From assembly GCA_963844395.1 (NCBI GenBank), contig CAWJNX010000002.1, forward strand, positions 434,001 to 498,000: a stretch of 64,000 nt of DNA. The letters run 5' to 3'. The notes under the pieces are model-generated. The model had not been told where the DNA came from. It saw only the letters and a program-made list of their open reading frames with translations, and searched no databases. This DNA is from VRUE01 sp963844395. Lineage in GTDB: Bacteria; Actinomycetota; Thermoleophilia; Solirubrobacterales; 70-9. Positions 1-9,540 of this stretch are shown here, one piece after another. The first letter of the stretch is position 1. Each line of letters begins with the position of its first letter. A program made the translations under genes and the position numbers.

Positions 1-1454
1 ATCCCTACGGCTTCGCCTGTGCGGCGGGGATGGCGGCCGGACAGCCCGACGGCAAAGCCTCGGCCCTGCAGAACGCGATCTCAGCCGACGGCAAGCGGGT
101 CTTTTGGACCGCATACAAAGAAGATCTAGGAATCGCCCCGAAAGGAGCCCCCGGCAGAATCTTCGTGCGGCTGAACCCCGAAGAGGAGCAGAGCGCGGTG
201 GAAGGCTCCGAATGCACCGAACCGGACAAAGCCTGCACCCTTCGCATCTCGGAGTCGGTCTCGCCCGAGCCGGCGGAATACTGGGGGGCCTCCGAGGACG
301 GCTCAAAGGCGATCTTCAAATTCGCCAACCAGCTCTCCAAAGACTTTGCGGTAGAGAACAACCTCTACGAATTCGACCTGGAGAGCGGGACGCCGCGGCT
401 GATCGCGGGCGGGGTCGAGGGACCGATGGGATTAAGCGACGACACCTCGCGGATCTACTTCTCGGCAAGCAAAGTGCTGGGCGCAGCTGGGAGCGAAGGA
501 GCAAAAGAAGGCGCCCACAACCTCTATCTCTACGAAGCGCCGGAAGGCGAAGGCGAAGAAGGGCACTTCGATTTCATTATGGCGCTGGGATCAAATGAAC
601 AAGTTAGCAGCGAAATATTGCCCGGTCCGATCAACGAGGTACCGACCGAGCGCTCCTCGGCGGTGAGCGCCGACGGCCTTCACGCCGCCTTCGTCTCGGC
701 GGTCAACCCGACGCCAACGGGATACGACAACACCGACGTGGCAACGGGCCTGCCGGTCGATCAGGTCTACCTCTACGGCGCAGAAGCAGAAGAGCTGCAT
801 TGCGTCTCGTGCAACCCGACCGACGCGAGGCCGGCGGGGGATCCGAGTATCGGAGTCGCGGCTCGCCTGCCCGCCCCCAAAGTCCCACTCGGGATCCCGC
901 GTCCGCTCGCCGAGAACGGCAAACGCCTCTTCTTCGACAGCCACGAGGCGCTGGTGCCAGGCGACAACAACGGCACCTGGGACGTCTATCAGTGGGAGGA
1001 GCCGGGCACGGGCAGCTGCGACGAGGGTGATTCGAGCTTCGGAGAAGATGCAGGCGGCTGCGTCGAGCTGATCTCCTCGGGAGAGAGCACGGCTCCCTCC
1101 AGGTTCCTCGACGCGGACCCGAGCGGCACCAACGCCTTCATCGCCACCCAGAGCAGCCTGATCGCCTCCGACCCTGGCTCAAATGACGTCTATGACGTGA
1201 GGATCGGCGGCGGCTTCCCCCCGCCTGCCGGGAAATCGGCCTGCGAAGGAGGGGCCTGTCAGAGCCCTCCGCCACCACCCGCGCAGCTCAGCCCGGCCAG
1301 CGCCAGCTTCGAAGGCAACGGCAACGTGCCCGCGCGCAAAGCAAGGCGCTGCCGGCGCGGCACCCACAAGGTCCGCCGCGGTGGCAAGAGCCGCTGCGTG
1401 AAGCACAAACGCCAAGGCAAACGAAGCAATCGCAAACGGAGGACGGCCAAATGA
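1..1454 (+). CDS. Secreted propeller-type protein, C-terminal part (5' end outside window)
   Basis: This gene enters from the left edge; its frame runs from base 3 and no start is visible. The roughly 480 residues seen are nearly identical to the C-terminal part of the protein at 4310-8089, so the two are tandem paralogues. The visible part holds repeated 'D/DGS...I/VFxxA' strands typical of TolB/WD40-like beta-propeller blades, a Cys pair (CVSC), a Pro-rich linker (SPPPPPAQ) and a strongly basic tail rich in Arg/Lys with two Cys. The tail could bind cell-wall polymers (inference). The stop overlaps the next start as ATGA at 1451-1454, indicating translational coupling. Catalytic residues are not recognisable; the function is unknown, probably an extracellular surface protein. 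Confidence 0.75.
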   Translation, partial: PYGFACAAGMAAGQPDGKASALQNAISADGKRVFWTAYKEDLGIAPKGAPGRIFVRLNPEEEQSAVEGSECTEPDKACTLRISESVSPEPAEYWGASEDGSKAIFKFANQLSKDFAVENNLYEFDLESGTPRLIAGGVEGPMGLSDDTSRIYFSASKVLGAAGSEGAKEGAHNLYLYEAPEGEGEEGHFDFIMALGSNEQVSSEILPGPINEVPTERSSAVSADGLHAAFVSAVNPTPTGYDNTDVATGLPVDQVYLYGAEAEELHCVSCNPTDARPAGDPSIGVAARLPAPKVPLGIPRPLAENGKRLFFDSHEALVPGDNNGTWDVYQWEEPGTGSCDEGDSSFGEDAGGCVELISSGESTAPSRFLDADPSGTNAFIATQSSLIASDPGSNDVYDVRIGGGFPPPAGKSACEGGACQSPPPPPAQLSPASASFEGNGNVPARKARRCRRGTHKVRRGGKSRCVKHKRQGKRSNRKRRTAK

Positions 1455-4303
1455 AGCGAGCGATCCTGACCCTGGGCGCGGCGGCGCTGCTGGCCCTGCT
1501 CTTCGCCCCAGTGGCGAGCGCCGCCTTCGGCCTCTCCAAAATGCAGGTTGATTTCCTCGACTCAGAAGGCGGCGCGGCGGTGGGGGCGGGCAGCCATCCC
1601 TTCGCCCAGGAGATCTCCTTCGAGGTCAACTCGCGCGAAGCAGAAGGCGGGGGGAAAGTCGTCGAAGGGGCGCTCAGGAACCTGAACGTGGTCGCGCCGG
1701 CGGGCCTGGTCGGAAACCGCACCGCGACGCCGCGCTGCGCGTCGATCGACTTCGTCAACTTCATCGGCGGGGAACGCTCCTCCTGCCCGGCCGCCACCAC
1801 GGTGGGCACGCTCAACGTGATCGTCGGCAACTTGGGCAAAACGGGCGAAAAAGTCGCCCCCGTCTACAACCTGATCCCCGCCCCGGGGGTGGCGGCGAAA
1901 CTCGGCTTCGTGATCCAGGAAGTCCCGATCACGGTCAACCTCAGCGTCCGCCCAACCCCCCCCTACAACATCGTCGGCACGCTCTCAAACGCAACCCAGG
2001 TGCTGGAAGTCCTGGGCTCGGAACTGACCCTGTGGGGCAATCCCTCCGACCCCACCCACGACGGAGAGCGCGGCCTTTGCGGCTACGATTTCGGCGCCGA
2101 GAAAGACGACCTCTGCCCGGTCGAGATCCCCGCCAAGCCCTTCCTGACCATGCCGCGCAGCTGCACGGGGCCGCTGGTGACGGTCTTCGAAGCGCTCTCG
2201 TGGTGGAGCGGGGAAGACCCGCTGCACCCCGAACCGCCGACCGAGTTCAAAGGCAGCGCCACCTCGCCGGGAATGATCGAGTGCTCTGAGCTCGGCTTCG
2301 CCGCCGACCTGCGCGCCCAGCCGACCACCGAGAGCGCCGAGAGCGCCACCGGCCTGGAGCTCGAGCTGCAGCTCGAGGACGAGGGCATAGACGACGTCGG
2401 CCAGCGCGCCCACTCCGACATCGAGAAGGCGGTGATCGCCCTGCCCGAGGGAATGACCGCCAATCCATCGGTGGCAGAAGGGCTCGCCACCTGCTCACCC
2501 GCCGACCTGGCCCGCGAGAGCGCCTTCTTGGCCCCGGGCGAGGGCTGCCCGCAGGCGGCCAAGATCGGCAGCCTGGAAGCCGAGACGCCGATCCTCGAAG
2601 GCAAGGTCTTAAAGGGCGAGCTCTTCATCGCCACTCAGGACGACCCGAGCACCCCACAGCCGGGAGCCGAGAACCCCTTCGACTCCCTGCTAGCCCTCTA
2701 CATGGTGATCCGCGACCCCGAGCTCGGCATCGTCTTAAAGCTCCCCGGTCGCCTCGACCCCGATCCGGAGACCGGGCAGTTGATCGCCACCTTCGACGAT
2801 CTGCCCCCCTACCCGATCTCCCACTTCCGCGCCCGCCTGCGCGAGGGCGCCCGCAGCCCGCTGATCAGCCCGCCGACCTGCGGCACCTACACCACCCGCG
2901 CCACCCTCACCCCCTCCGGCGACCCCGCCCACCCGGTCACGCTCTCCTCTGATTTCCAGATCAGCAGAGGAGTTGGCGGCGGCTCCTGCCCAGCGGCAGG
3001 CAGCCAACCCTTCAGCCCGGGCTTTGAGGCCGGCACCCTCAACAACAACGCCGCCTCCCACTCCCCCTTCTACATGCGCCTGACCAGAAGAGACGGCGAC
3101 CAGGACCTGACCCGCTTCGACGCCACCCTGCCGCCCGGCCTGCTGGCAAAGCTGGCGGGAGTCGGCCAATGCCCCGACGCCGCGATCGCCGCCGCCAAGG
3201 CAAAGCGCGGCAAAGCAGAGCAGGCCTCGCCCTCCTGCCCCGCCGATTCTGAGATCGGCAAGGTGCTCGGTGGCGCCGGCGTCGGCAACGAGCTCACCTA
3301 CGTCCCCGGCAAGCTCTACCTCGCCGGCCCCTTCGCCGGGGCGCCGCTCTCGGTGGTCGGCATCGTCCCCGCCGTCGCCGGTCCCTTCGACGTCGGCACG
3401 ATCGTCGTCCGCCAGGCCCTCGACGTCAACCCCAAGACCGCGGTGGGGGAAATCGACGGCGCCCACTCGGACCCGATCCCCCACATCCTCGCCGGCATCC
3501 CGCTGCGGGTCAGGGACATCAGGGTCTTAGTCGACCGCCCGAGCTTCACCCTCAACCCGACCAGCTGCAACCCCTTCGCCACCGTGGCCGATATCTGGGG
3601 TGGGGGCTCTAACCAGTTCAGCCAGAGCGACGATGCCCCGGTAGCCAGGTCGGCGCGCTTCCAGGCCGCCAACTGCTCGCGGCTTGCCTTCAAGCCGCGC
3701 CTCGCGCTGAAGCTGAAGGGCGGCACCGAGCGCGGCGATCACCCGGCGCTGAGCGCGCTGCTGCGGCCAAGGCCCGGCGATGCCAACATCGCCGGTGCCT
3801 CCGCCACCCTGCCAAGGTCGGCCTTCCTCGACCAGGCCCACATCAGAACGATCTGCACCAGGGTGCAGTGGGCCGCCGACGCCTGCCCCAAGGCGGCGAT
3901 CTACGGCAGGGCCACCGCCACCACCCCGCTGCTTGACTTCCCGGTCTCCGGCAACGTCTACCTGCGCTCCTCCGACAACACCCTGCCCGACCTGGTCGCC
4001 GACCTGCGGGGCCCGCCGTCCCTGCCGATCCGCTTCGAGGTCGTCGGCCGCACCGACTCGATCAGGGGTGGGATCCGCAACACTTTCGACGCCACCCCCG
4101 ACGTGCCGGTCTCCGGCTTCGTCTTGAAGCTGCAGGGCGGCAAGAAGGGCCTGATCGTCAACTCCACCGACCTCTGCCGCAAGGCCTCCCGCGCCACGGT
4201 CAAGTTCAGGGCCCACAACGGCAGGCGGGCGAGGGTCAGGCCGCTCGTGCGGGCGGTGGGCTGCAGCAAGGGCGGGCGCCCACGAGCACGACCGAGTCGA
4301 TAG
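1451..4303 (+). CDS. Large exported protein of unknown function (950 aa)
   Basis: The start is fixed by the ATGA overlap with the preceding gene. The N-terminus is a classical signal peptide: MKRA, then a Leu/Ala-rich core ending near VASAAF around residue 25. The mature protein is rich in Pro, Gly and Ala, with scattered Cys and repeated segments such as LPxGLL/LPEGMTANPS and 'P.CP..S.IG' that suggest repeated beta-sandwich units. The C-terminus is basic (Arg-rich, one Cys), like the tails of both flanking genes. I recognise no enzyme motif. The gene sits between two copies of a paralogous secreted protein and probably works with them at the cell surface; this is inferred only from gene order and coupling. 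Confidence 0.75.
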   Translation: MKRAILTLGAAALLALLFAPVASAAFGLSKMQVDFLDSEGGAAVGAGSHPFAQEISFEVNSREAEGGGKVVEGALRNLNVVAPAGLVGNRTATPRCASIDFVNFIGGERSSCPAATTVGTLNVIVGNLGKTGEKVAPVYNLIPAPGVAAKLGFVIQEVPITVNLSVRPTPPYNIVGTLSNATQVLEVLGSELTLWGNPSDPTHDGERGLCGYDFGAEKDDLCPVEIPAKPFLTMPRSCTGPLVTVFEALSWWSGEDPLHPEPPTEFKGSATSPGMIECSELGFAADLRAQPTTESAESATGLELELQLEDEGIDDVGQRAHSDIEKAVIALPEGMTANPSVAEGLATCSPADLARESAFLAPGEGCPQAAKIGSLEAETPILEGKVLKGELFIATQDDPSTPQPGAENPFDSLLALYMVIRDPELGIVLKLPGRLDPDPETGQLIATFDDLPPYPISHFRARLREGARSPLISPPTCGTYTTRATLTPSGDPAHPVTLSSDFQISRGVGGGSCPAAGSQPFSPGFEAGTLNNNAASHSPFYMRLTRRDGDQDLTRFDATLPPGLLAKLAGVGQCPDAAIAAAKAKRGKAEQASPSCPADSEIGKVLGGAGVGNELTYVPGKLYLAGPFAGAPLSVVGIVPAVAGPFDVGTIVVRQALDVNPKTAVGEIDGAHSDPIPHILAGIPLRVRDIRVLVDRPSFTLNPTSCNPFATVADIWGGGSNQFSQSDDAPVARSARFQAANCSRLAFKPRLALKLKGGTERGDHPALSALLRPRPGDANIAGASATLPRSAFLDQAHIRTICTRVQWAADACPKAAIYGRATATTPLLDFPVSGNVYLRSSDNTLPDLVADLRGPPSLPIRFEVVGRTDSIRGGIRNTFDATPDVPVSGFVLKLQGGKKGLIVNSTDLCRKASRATVKFRAHNGRRARVRPLVRAVGCSKGGRPRARPSR

Positions 4304-4309
4304 GGATCG

Positions 4310-7300
4310 GTGAAGAGCACGAAGAAGACGCCGCTCGCCTGCCGCCGTCGCCGCAACGGACGGCTCATCGGAGTTGTGCTCCTCGCCGGCCTGTGCTCGC
4401 TCAGCGCCTCGCTGACCTTTGCCTCGACGGCAAGTGTGGCGGCTCCGGAGTTCCTTTTTCGGGCACCCGTTGACGGTAAAGCGGGCAGCGGAGCTGGAGA
4501 GCTCAGCCTCCCACGCGATGTAGTGGGCGACCCCACCACCGGCCACCTCTACGTCACCGACCTCGGCAACTCGAGGATCAGCGAGTACACCGCCTGGGGT
4601 CTGTTCGTCAAGTCATGGGGCTGGGGGGTGTCGAACGGGGCGGCTGAACTTCAGACCTGCGGGCCCGCAGTGCCGGAAGCCGAACCGGACCCCTCGCTTT
4701 GCAGCAGTGGGATCGCGGGAGGTGACAAGGGGCAGCTACGGAACCCGCTGGGCATTACTCGTGATTTTGCCGGGAATCTCTACGTCTTTGAAGCACTCAA
4801 CCTCCGCGTGCAGAAGTTCAGCCCGGCGGGTGAGTTCCTGCTGATGTTCGGCGGTGAAGTCAACCAGACGAAGGTCGGAGAAGGCGCGCCAACGGCCGAA
4901 CAGAACGTCTGTCCGGTTGCCCCGAGCGATGTCTGCCAAGCCGGTACGGCAGGAAGCGCACCGGGCCACTTCCTCATTGCCGGCAACAACTACATCGACT
5001 ACAGCCCCACCGCCAACGCGATCCTGGTCGGCGGCAAAGACAGGATCCAGATCTTCAACTTGGATGGCAGCTTTCGCGAAGAAATCCCCTTCGAAGGCGA
5101 GCTAGCGTTCTTTGACGAAAAATCAGTAAGCGCCCTCGACGTTGACTCCGCCGGCAACATCTACCTCACCCTCACTGGCCTAGAAGACGCATACAAACTC
5201 AGCCCGAGCGGAGAACCACTGGAGCCGGGCAAACCGGCCAGCTCGAAATTCAAAGTGGGGGACCCGCAGGGCGCGGTGACGGTCGACGGGGAAGGCAACG
5301 TCTACGTGATCGATGATCCTCTTTCAGTGTCATATGACGCCGAATCAAGGGTGATCGCCTTCGACGCGGCAGGGAACAAGCTATTCCCGACAAAAGAAGA
5401 AGAAGAAGCAGAAGAAGTCTTCCCCTATATTCCGCTCCAAGGGCCAACCCTCTCTGGCTTGACGACGAACGGATGCGGCGGCCCGGGCAGCGAAGCTCTG
5501 TACCTAACGGCTTTTGGTCAGTTTAGCTATGTCGAGGGCTACGGGCCACCGCCCTTGGACTGCGAACCGCCGCCCCCGACGCCCCCGAGCATCCTGCAGC
5601 AGTACGCGGCGACGGTAAAGACCGAAAGCGCGACGCTGAGAGCGCAGGTCAACCCGCGCTTTTGGAGCGATACGACCTACCACGTCGAATACGGGACCGG
5701 GGAGTGCTCGGCGGGCGGGTGCTCCAACTCGGCGCCGGTGCCTGCCGCTCTGTTGACGAACAAAGTGGTGAACAAACCGACGGTGAGCAAAGGGGTGTTC
5801 CTGTCGGGCCTCGAGCCAGGCACCACCTACCACTACCGCTTCGTCGCACAAAGCGGTGGCGGAGGACCGGTCCACGGGATCGACCCCGACGGAAACGGAC
5901 CCGAAGAAGCGAGCTTGGAAGAAGGTTTGGAAGGCACTTTCACGACCTTCAAGTCGGCGACGACGAACCCGCCATGCGCAAACGACGAGTTCCGGGTCGG
6001 CCCGGGAAGCGAGCTGCCGGACTGCAGGGCCTATGAGCTGGTCTCGCCGATCGACAAATCAAACGGCGATGCGGCGCTACTGCCCCCCACGCTTGTTGCT
6101 CATGAACTGAGCAAGAGCTCGACCTCCGGCGAGCGCTTCACCTACTTCTCGCTGACCCCCTTCGCGGAGCCGGAATCGGCTCCCTACCTCTCGCAGTACC
6201 TGGCCAGCCGGGATCCGAGCAGCGGCTGGAGCAGCAAGTCGATCTCCCCGCCGCGCTCGACGAGGCCATCGGACCTTCAGTTCTCGGTGAGCAATGAGTT
6301 CAAAGCCTTCACGCCCGGCCTCTGCATGGGGTGGTTTAGGCACAACTCGACCATGCCCCTGAGCGAAGACGCGGTAGCGGGGTTCCCGAACCTCTACCGG
6401 CGAGACAACTGCAGCGAGCCGGCGAGCTATGAAGCGCTGAGCACGGCTGAACCGAGCAACCGGCCAGCGGACCTCTACACCCTACGTCCCGTCGGCTTCA
6501 GCGAGGACGGGAGCCAGACGATCTTCTTGGCAAACGGGTCTCTGGCGGGTGCGCCGGAGCTGGCCGACGAGCGCGAACTGCAGCTCTACGTGCACGGGGC
6601 GCAGGGCCTGCGCTTCGTCTGCCGGCTGCCGAACGGAAACCCCTACGGCTTCGCCTGCGCGGCGGGGATGGCGGCGGGAGAGCCCGACGGCAGGTCATCG
6701 GCGCTGCAGAACGCGATCTCAGCCGACGGCTCACATGTCTTCTGGACCGCATACAAAGGCAACATCGAATTTGCGGTGGGCATGCCCGGCAGGATCTTCG
6801 TGCGGCTGAATCCCGCCGCGGAGCAGAGCGAAACCGAAGGGTCCGAATGCACCGAAGCCGACAAAGCCTGCACCCTTCGTATCTCGGAGTCGGTCTCGCC
6901 CGAACCGGCGGAATACTGGGGGGCCTCAGACGACGGCTCAAAGGCGATCTTCAAGTTCGCCAACCAGCTCTCCAAAGACTTCGCGGTGGAGAACAACCTC
7001 TACGAATTCGACCTGGAGAGCGGGACGCCGAGGCTGATCGCCGGTGGAGTGGAGGGGCCGATGGGGATGAGCGAGGATGCCTCGCGGATCTACTTCTCCT
7101 CGAGCAAAGTGCTGGGCGAAGGCGCGAGCGAAGGGGCAAAAGAGGGCGCCCACAACCTCTACCTCTACGAAGCGCCGGAAGGCGAAGACGAAGAAGGGCG
7201 CTTTGACTTCATCATGGCGCTGGGGCTGAACGACTTAGATGCCAGCGAAGGGCTGCCCGGTCCGATCAACGAGGTGCCAAACGAGCGCTCCTCGGCGATA

Positions 7301-8089
7301 AGCAGCGACGGCCTGCACGCCGCCTTCGTCTCGGCGGTGAACCCGACGCCATCGGGATACGACAACACCGACGCGGCGACCGGAGAGCCCGTCGATCAGG
7401 TCTACCTCTACGACGCAGAGGCAAAAGAGCTGCGCTGCGTCTCGTGCAACACGACCAACGCGAGGCCGGCTGGGGATGTGGGGATAGGGGCAGCGGCGCG
7501 CTTGCCCGCCCTCAAGGCGCCCTTGGCAGTCCCGCGCCCGCTCGCCGAGAACGGCAAACGCCTCTTCTTCGACAGCCACGAGGCACTGGTGCCAGGAGAC
7601 AACAACGGCACCTGGGACGTCTATCAGTGGGAGGAGCCGGGCACGGGCAGCTGCGATGAGGAAGATTCGAGCTTCGGAGAGGACGCGGGCGGCTGCGTGG
7701 AGCTGATCTCCTCCGGAGAGAGCACGGCGGACTCGCGGTTCCTCGACGCCGACCCGAGCGGCGCCAACGCCTTCATCGCCACCCAGAGCAGCCTGGTCGC
7801 CTCCGATCCCGGCTCCAACGACGTCTATGACGTGAGGATCGGCGGCGGCTTCCCCCCGGCGGTCGGGAAATCGGCCTGCGAAGGGGGGGCCTGCCAGAGC
7901 CCACCGCCGCCGCCGGCGCAGATCAGCCCGGCCTCCGCCACCTTCCAAGGCGCCGGCAACGTGCCCGCGCGCAAAGCGAGGCGCTGCCGGCGCGGCGCCC
8001 ACAAGGTCCGCCACCAGGGCAAGAGCCGCTGCGTCAAGCACAAACGTCAAGGCAAGCGAAGCAATCGCAAACGGAGGGCAGGCCGATGA
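4310..8089 (+). CDS. Secreted NHL-repeat / propeller protein (1259 aa)
   Basis: GTG start six bases after the previous stop. Residues 1-45 form a signal peptide (basic n-region, Leu/Ala core, cleavage near SVAAPE). Residues about 60-410 contain NHL-type propeller units ('GNLYVFEALNLRVQKF', 'DSAGNIYL', 'DGEGNVYVID'). Residues about 430-540 form a fibronectin-III-like domain with the 'TTYHYRFVAQS' strand seen in other secreted proteins of this window. Residues about 560-1180 are a second propeller-like region that is nearly identical to the gene cut by the left edge. The tail is Pro-rich and then basic with Cys. It was probably produced by tandem duplication. The role is probably an extracellular binding or scaffolding protein; no active site is visible. 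Confidence 0.8.
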   Translation: MKSTKKTPLACRRRRNGRLIGVVLLAGLCSLSASLTFASTASVAAPEFLFRAPVDGKAGSGAGELSLPRDVVGDPTTGHLYVTDLGNSRISEYTAWGLFVKSWGWGVSNGAAELQTCGPAVPEAEPDPSLCSSGIAGGDKGQLRNPLGITRDFAGNLYVFEALNLRVQKFSPAGEFLLMFGGEVNQTKVGEGAPTAEQNVCPVAPSDVCQAGTAGSAPGHFLIAGNNYIDYSPTANAILVGGKDRIQIFNLDGSFREEIPFEGELAFFDEKSVSALDVDSAGNIYLTLTGLEDAYKLSPSGEPLEPGKPASSKFKVGDPQGAVTVDGEGNVYVIDDPLSVSYDAESRVIAFDAAGNKLFPTKEEEEAEEVFPYIPLQGPTLSGLTTNGCGGPGSEALYLTAFGQFSYVEGYGPPPLDCEPPPPTPPSILQQYAATVKTESATLRAQVNPRFWSDTTYHVEYGTGECSAGGCSNSAPVPAALLTNKVVNKPTVSKGVFLSGLEPGTTYHYRFVAQSGGGGPVHGIDPDGNGPEEASLEEGLEGTFTTFKSATTNPPCANDEFRVGPGSELPDCRAYELVSPIDKSNGDAALLPPTLVAHELSKSSTSGERFTYFSLTPFAEPESAPYLSQYLASRDPSSGWSSKSISPPRSTRPSDLQFSVSNEFKAFTPGLCMGWFRHNSTMPLSEDAVAGFPNLYRRDNCSEPASYEALSTAEPSNRPADLYTLRPVGFSEDGSQTIFLANGSLAGAPELADERELQLYVHGAQGLRFVCRLPNGNPYGFACAAGMAAGEPDGRSSALQNAISADGSHVFWTAYKGNIEFAVGMPGRIFVRLNPAAEQSETEGSECTEADKACTLRISESVSPEPAEYWGASDDGSKAIFKFANQLSKDFAVENNLYEFDLESGTPRLIAGGVEGPMGMSEDASRIYFSSSKVLGEGASEGAKEGAHNLYLYEAPEGEDEEGRFDFIMALGLNDLDASEGLPGPINEVPNERSSAISSDGLHAAFVSAVNPTPSGYDNTDAATGEPVDQVYLYDAEAKELRCVSCNTTNARPAGDVGIGAAARLPALKAPLAVPRPLAENGKRLFFDSHEALVPGDNNGTWDVYQWEEPGTGSCDEEDSSFGEDAGGCVELISSGESTADSRFLDADPSGANAFIATQSSLVASDPGSNDVYDVRIGGGFPPAVGKSACEGGACQSPPPPPAQISPASATFQGAGNVPARKARRCRRGAHKVRHQGKSRCVKHKRQGKRSNRKRRAGR

Positions 8090-8143
8090 CAGTCAACTCA
8101 CAGGGGCAAGGACGAGCGACGCTCGCGCCGAGGTAGACGCTGA

Positions 8144-9352
8144 TTGTCCGTTGCACTGATGAGGACTCAGAAGTCCGAGGGACAAGCTCGCTCCATCCTG
8201 CGCACCCGCCTCGAAGCTCGTCGCCCTGAGATCGAACAGACGGCGCTGACCAGGGTCAACGCGATCGACGATCTGAGCGCCGCTGCTGATCCGGCCTACG
8301 TCGAGGGCCTTCGCGGGGCGGTCGCCGCTGCTCTGGACTACGGTCTCCTCGCAATCGAGACTGGGGATGAGCAAGCCCCCCCGATCCCGGTTGCCTTGCT
8401 CGGGCAGGCGCGCGTCGCCGCCCGCAACGGGGTCGGTCTCGACACAGTGCTGCGCCGTTACTTCGCCGGCTACAGTCTGCTCGGTTACTTCCTGATCGAG
8501 GAGGCAAGCCGCGACGGCCTCATCGGCGGCGCCGAGCTGCAGCGCCTTCTGGGCAGGCAGGCCAACCTCTTCGATTTGCTCCTGGCGGCGGTCGGCGAGG
8601 AGCACCAACGAGAGTCCGAGCTGCGACCCCTCTCCTCCGAGCAAAGGCAGGCCGAACGCATCGAACGCCTACTCGACGGCGAGCTGATCGACACCTCTGA
8701 CATCGGCTATGACTTCGGCGGTTGGCACGTCGGCGCGATCGCCTCCGGTCCGGGCGCCGACGGGATGCTTCGCGGGTTGGCCCGCGCCTTGGACCTCCGC
8801 GTTCTGCTCGTCAGCAGGGGGGACGAGAAAACCGTTTGGGCGTGGCTTGGAGCTCGCCGCCGACCCAACCTTTCCGATGTCATGAGCCTCGCCGCGGCGA
8901 GCTGGGTTGACGGCATGCTGCTTGCAATCGCTGAGCCCGCGTCCGGGCTCAGCGGCTGGCGCCTGACCCACCGCCAGGCCGCGGCGGCACTGCCGGTTGC
9001 TCAGCGTGGGCCCGAGCCCATTGTCGGCTACGCCGACGTTGCCCTCCTCGCCTCGGTTCTGCAGGACGACGTCCTCAGCACATCGCTGCGGCAGCTCTAT
9101 CTCGCCCCGCTCGAACGCGAGCGTGATGGTGGCGCAGCAGCCCGAGCGACCCTTGGCGCTTTTTTTGCCGCCGGTCGTAACGTCTCCTCCGCGGCCGCTG
9201 CCCTTGGAGTCAGTCAACGCACGGTCACAAACCGCCTGCGCGGGATCGAGGAACGTCTCGCCCACCCGCTCCGCACCAAGACGATCGAGATTGAAGCGGC
9301 GCTCCGCCTTGACGAGTTCGAACGCGCAGCGGCCAATACCGATCCATACTGA
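8144..9352 (+). CDS. PucR-family transcriptional regulator
   Basis: 402 aa if the TTG at 8144 is used; an ATG at 8159 is a plausible alternative start. The last 60 residues match the PucR C-terminal helix-turn-helix (HTH_30): 'AFFAAGRNVSSAAAALGVSQ' followed by 'RTVTNRLRGIEERL' and an acidic helix ending DEFER. The N-terminal 180 residues are helical and resemble the sensor part of PucR/CdaR-type regulators, without a recognisable ligand motif. The gene stands alone between two secreted-protein blocks on the same strand. Its targets cannot be read from the sequence; control of the neighbouring exported proteins is possible but only suggested by position. Confidence 0.8.
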   Translation: MSVALMRTQKSEGQARSILRTRLEARRPEIEQTALTRVNAIDDLSAAADPAYVEGLRGAVAAALDYGLLAIETGDEQAPPIPVALLGQARVAARNGVGLDTVLRRYFAGYSLLGYFLIEEASRDGLIGGAELQRLLGRQANLFDLLLAAVGEEHQRESELRPLSSEQRQAERIERLLDGELIDTSDIGYDFGGWHVGAIASGPGADGMLRGLARALDLRVLLVSRGDEKTVWAWLGARRRPNLSDVMSLAAASWVDGMLLAIAEPASGLSGWRLTHRQAAAALPVAQRGPEPIVGYADVALLASVLQDDVLSTSLRQLYLAPLERERDGGAAARATLGAFFAAGRNVSSAAAALGVSQRTVTNRLRGIEERLAHPLRTKTIEIEAALRLDEFERAAANTDPY

Positions 9353-9540
9353 GAACGGAAACCTCTGCATCATTCCCACATTGGCAACACGCCTGTTATC
9401 GCCAGCTAAGAGACTACGGTCAGTGTTGATTAGCTAGCCGGCTCGATGCTTGGGGCCCGCGCAAGGGAGGAAGAGTGAGTCGATTGAGCGAGTCCCATCG
9501 GGGGGACGCCCGTGGCGTGATGCTTAGAGGAGGGAATCGA

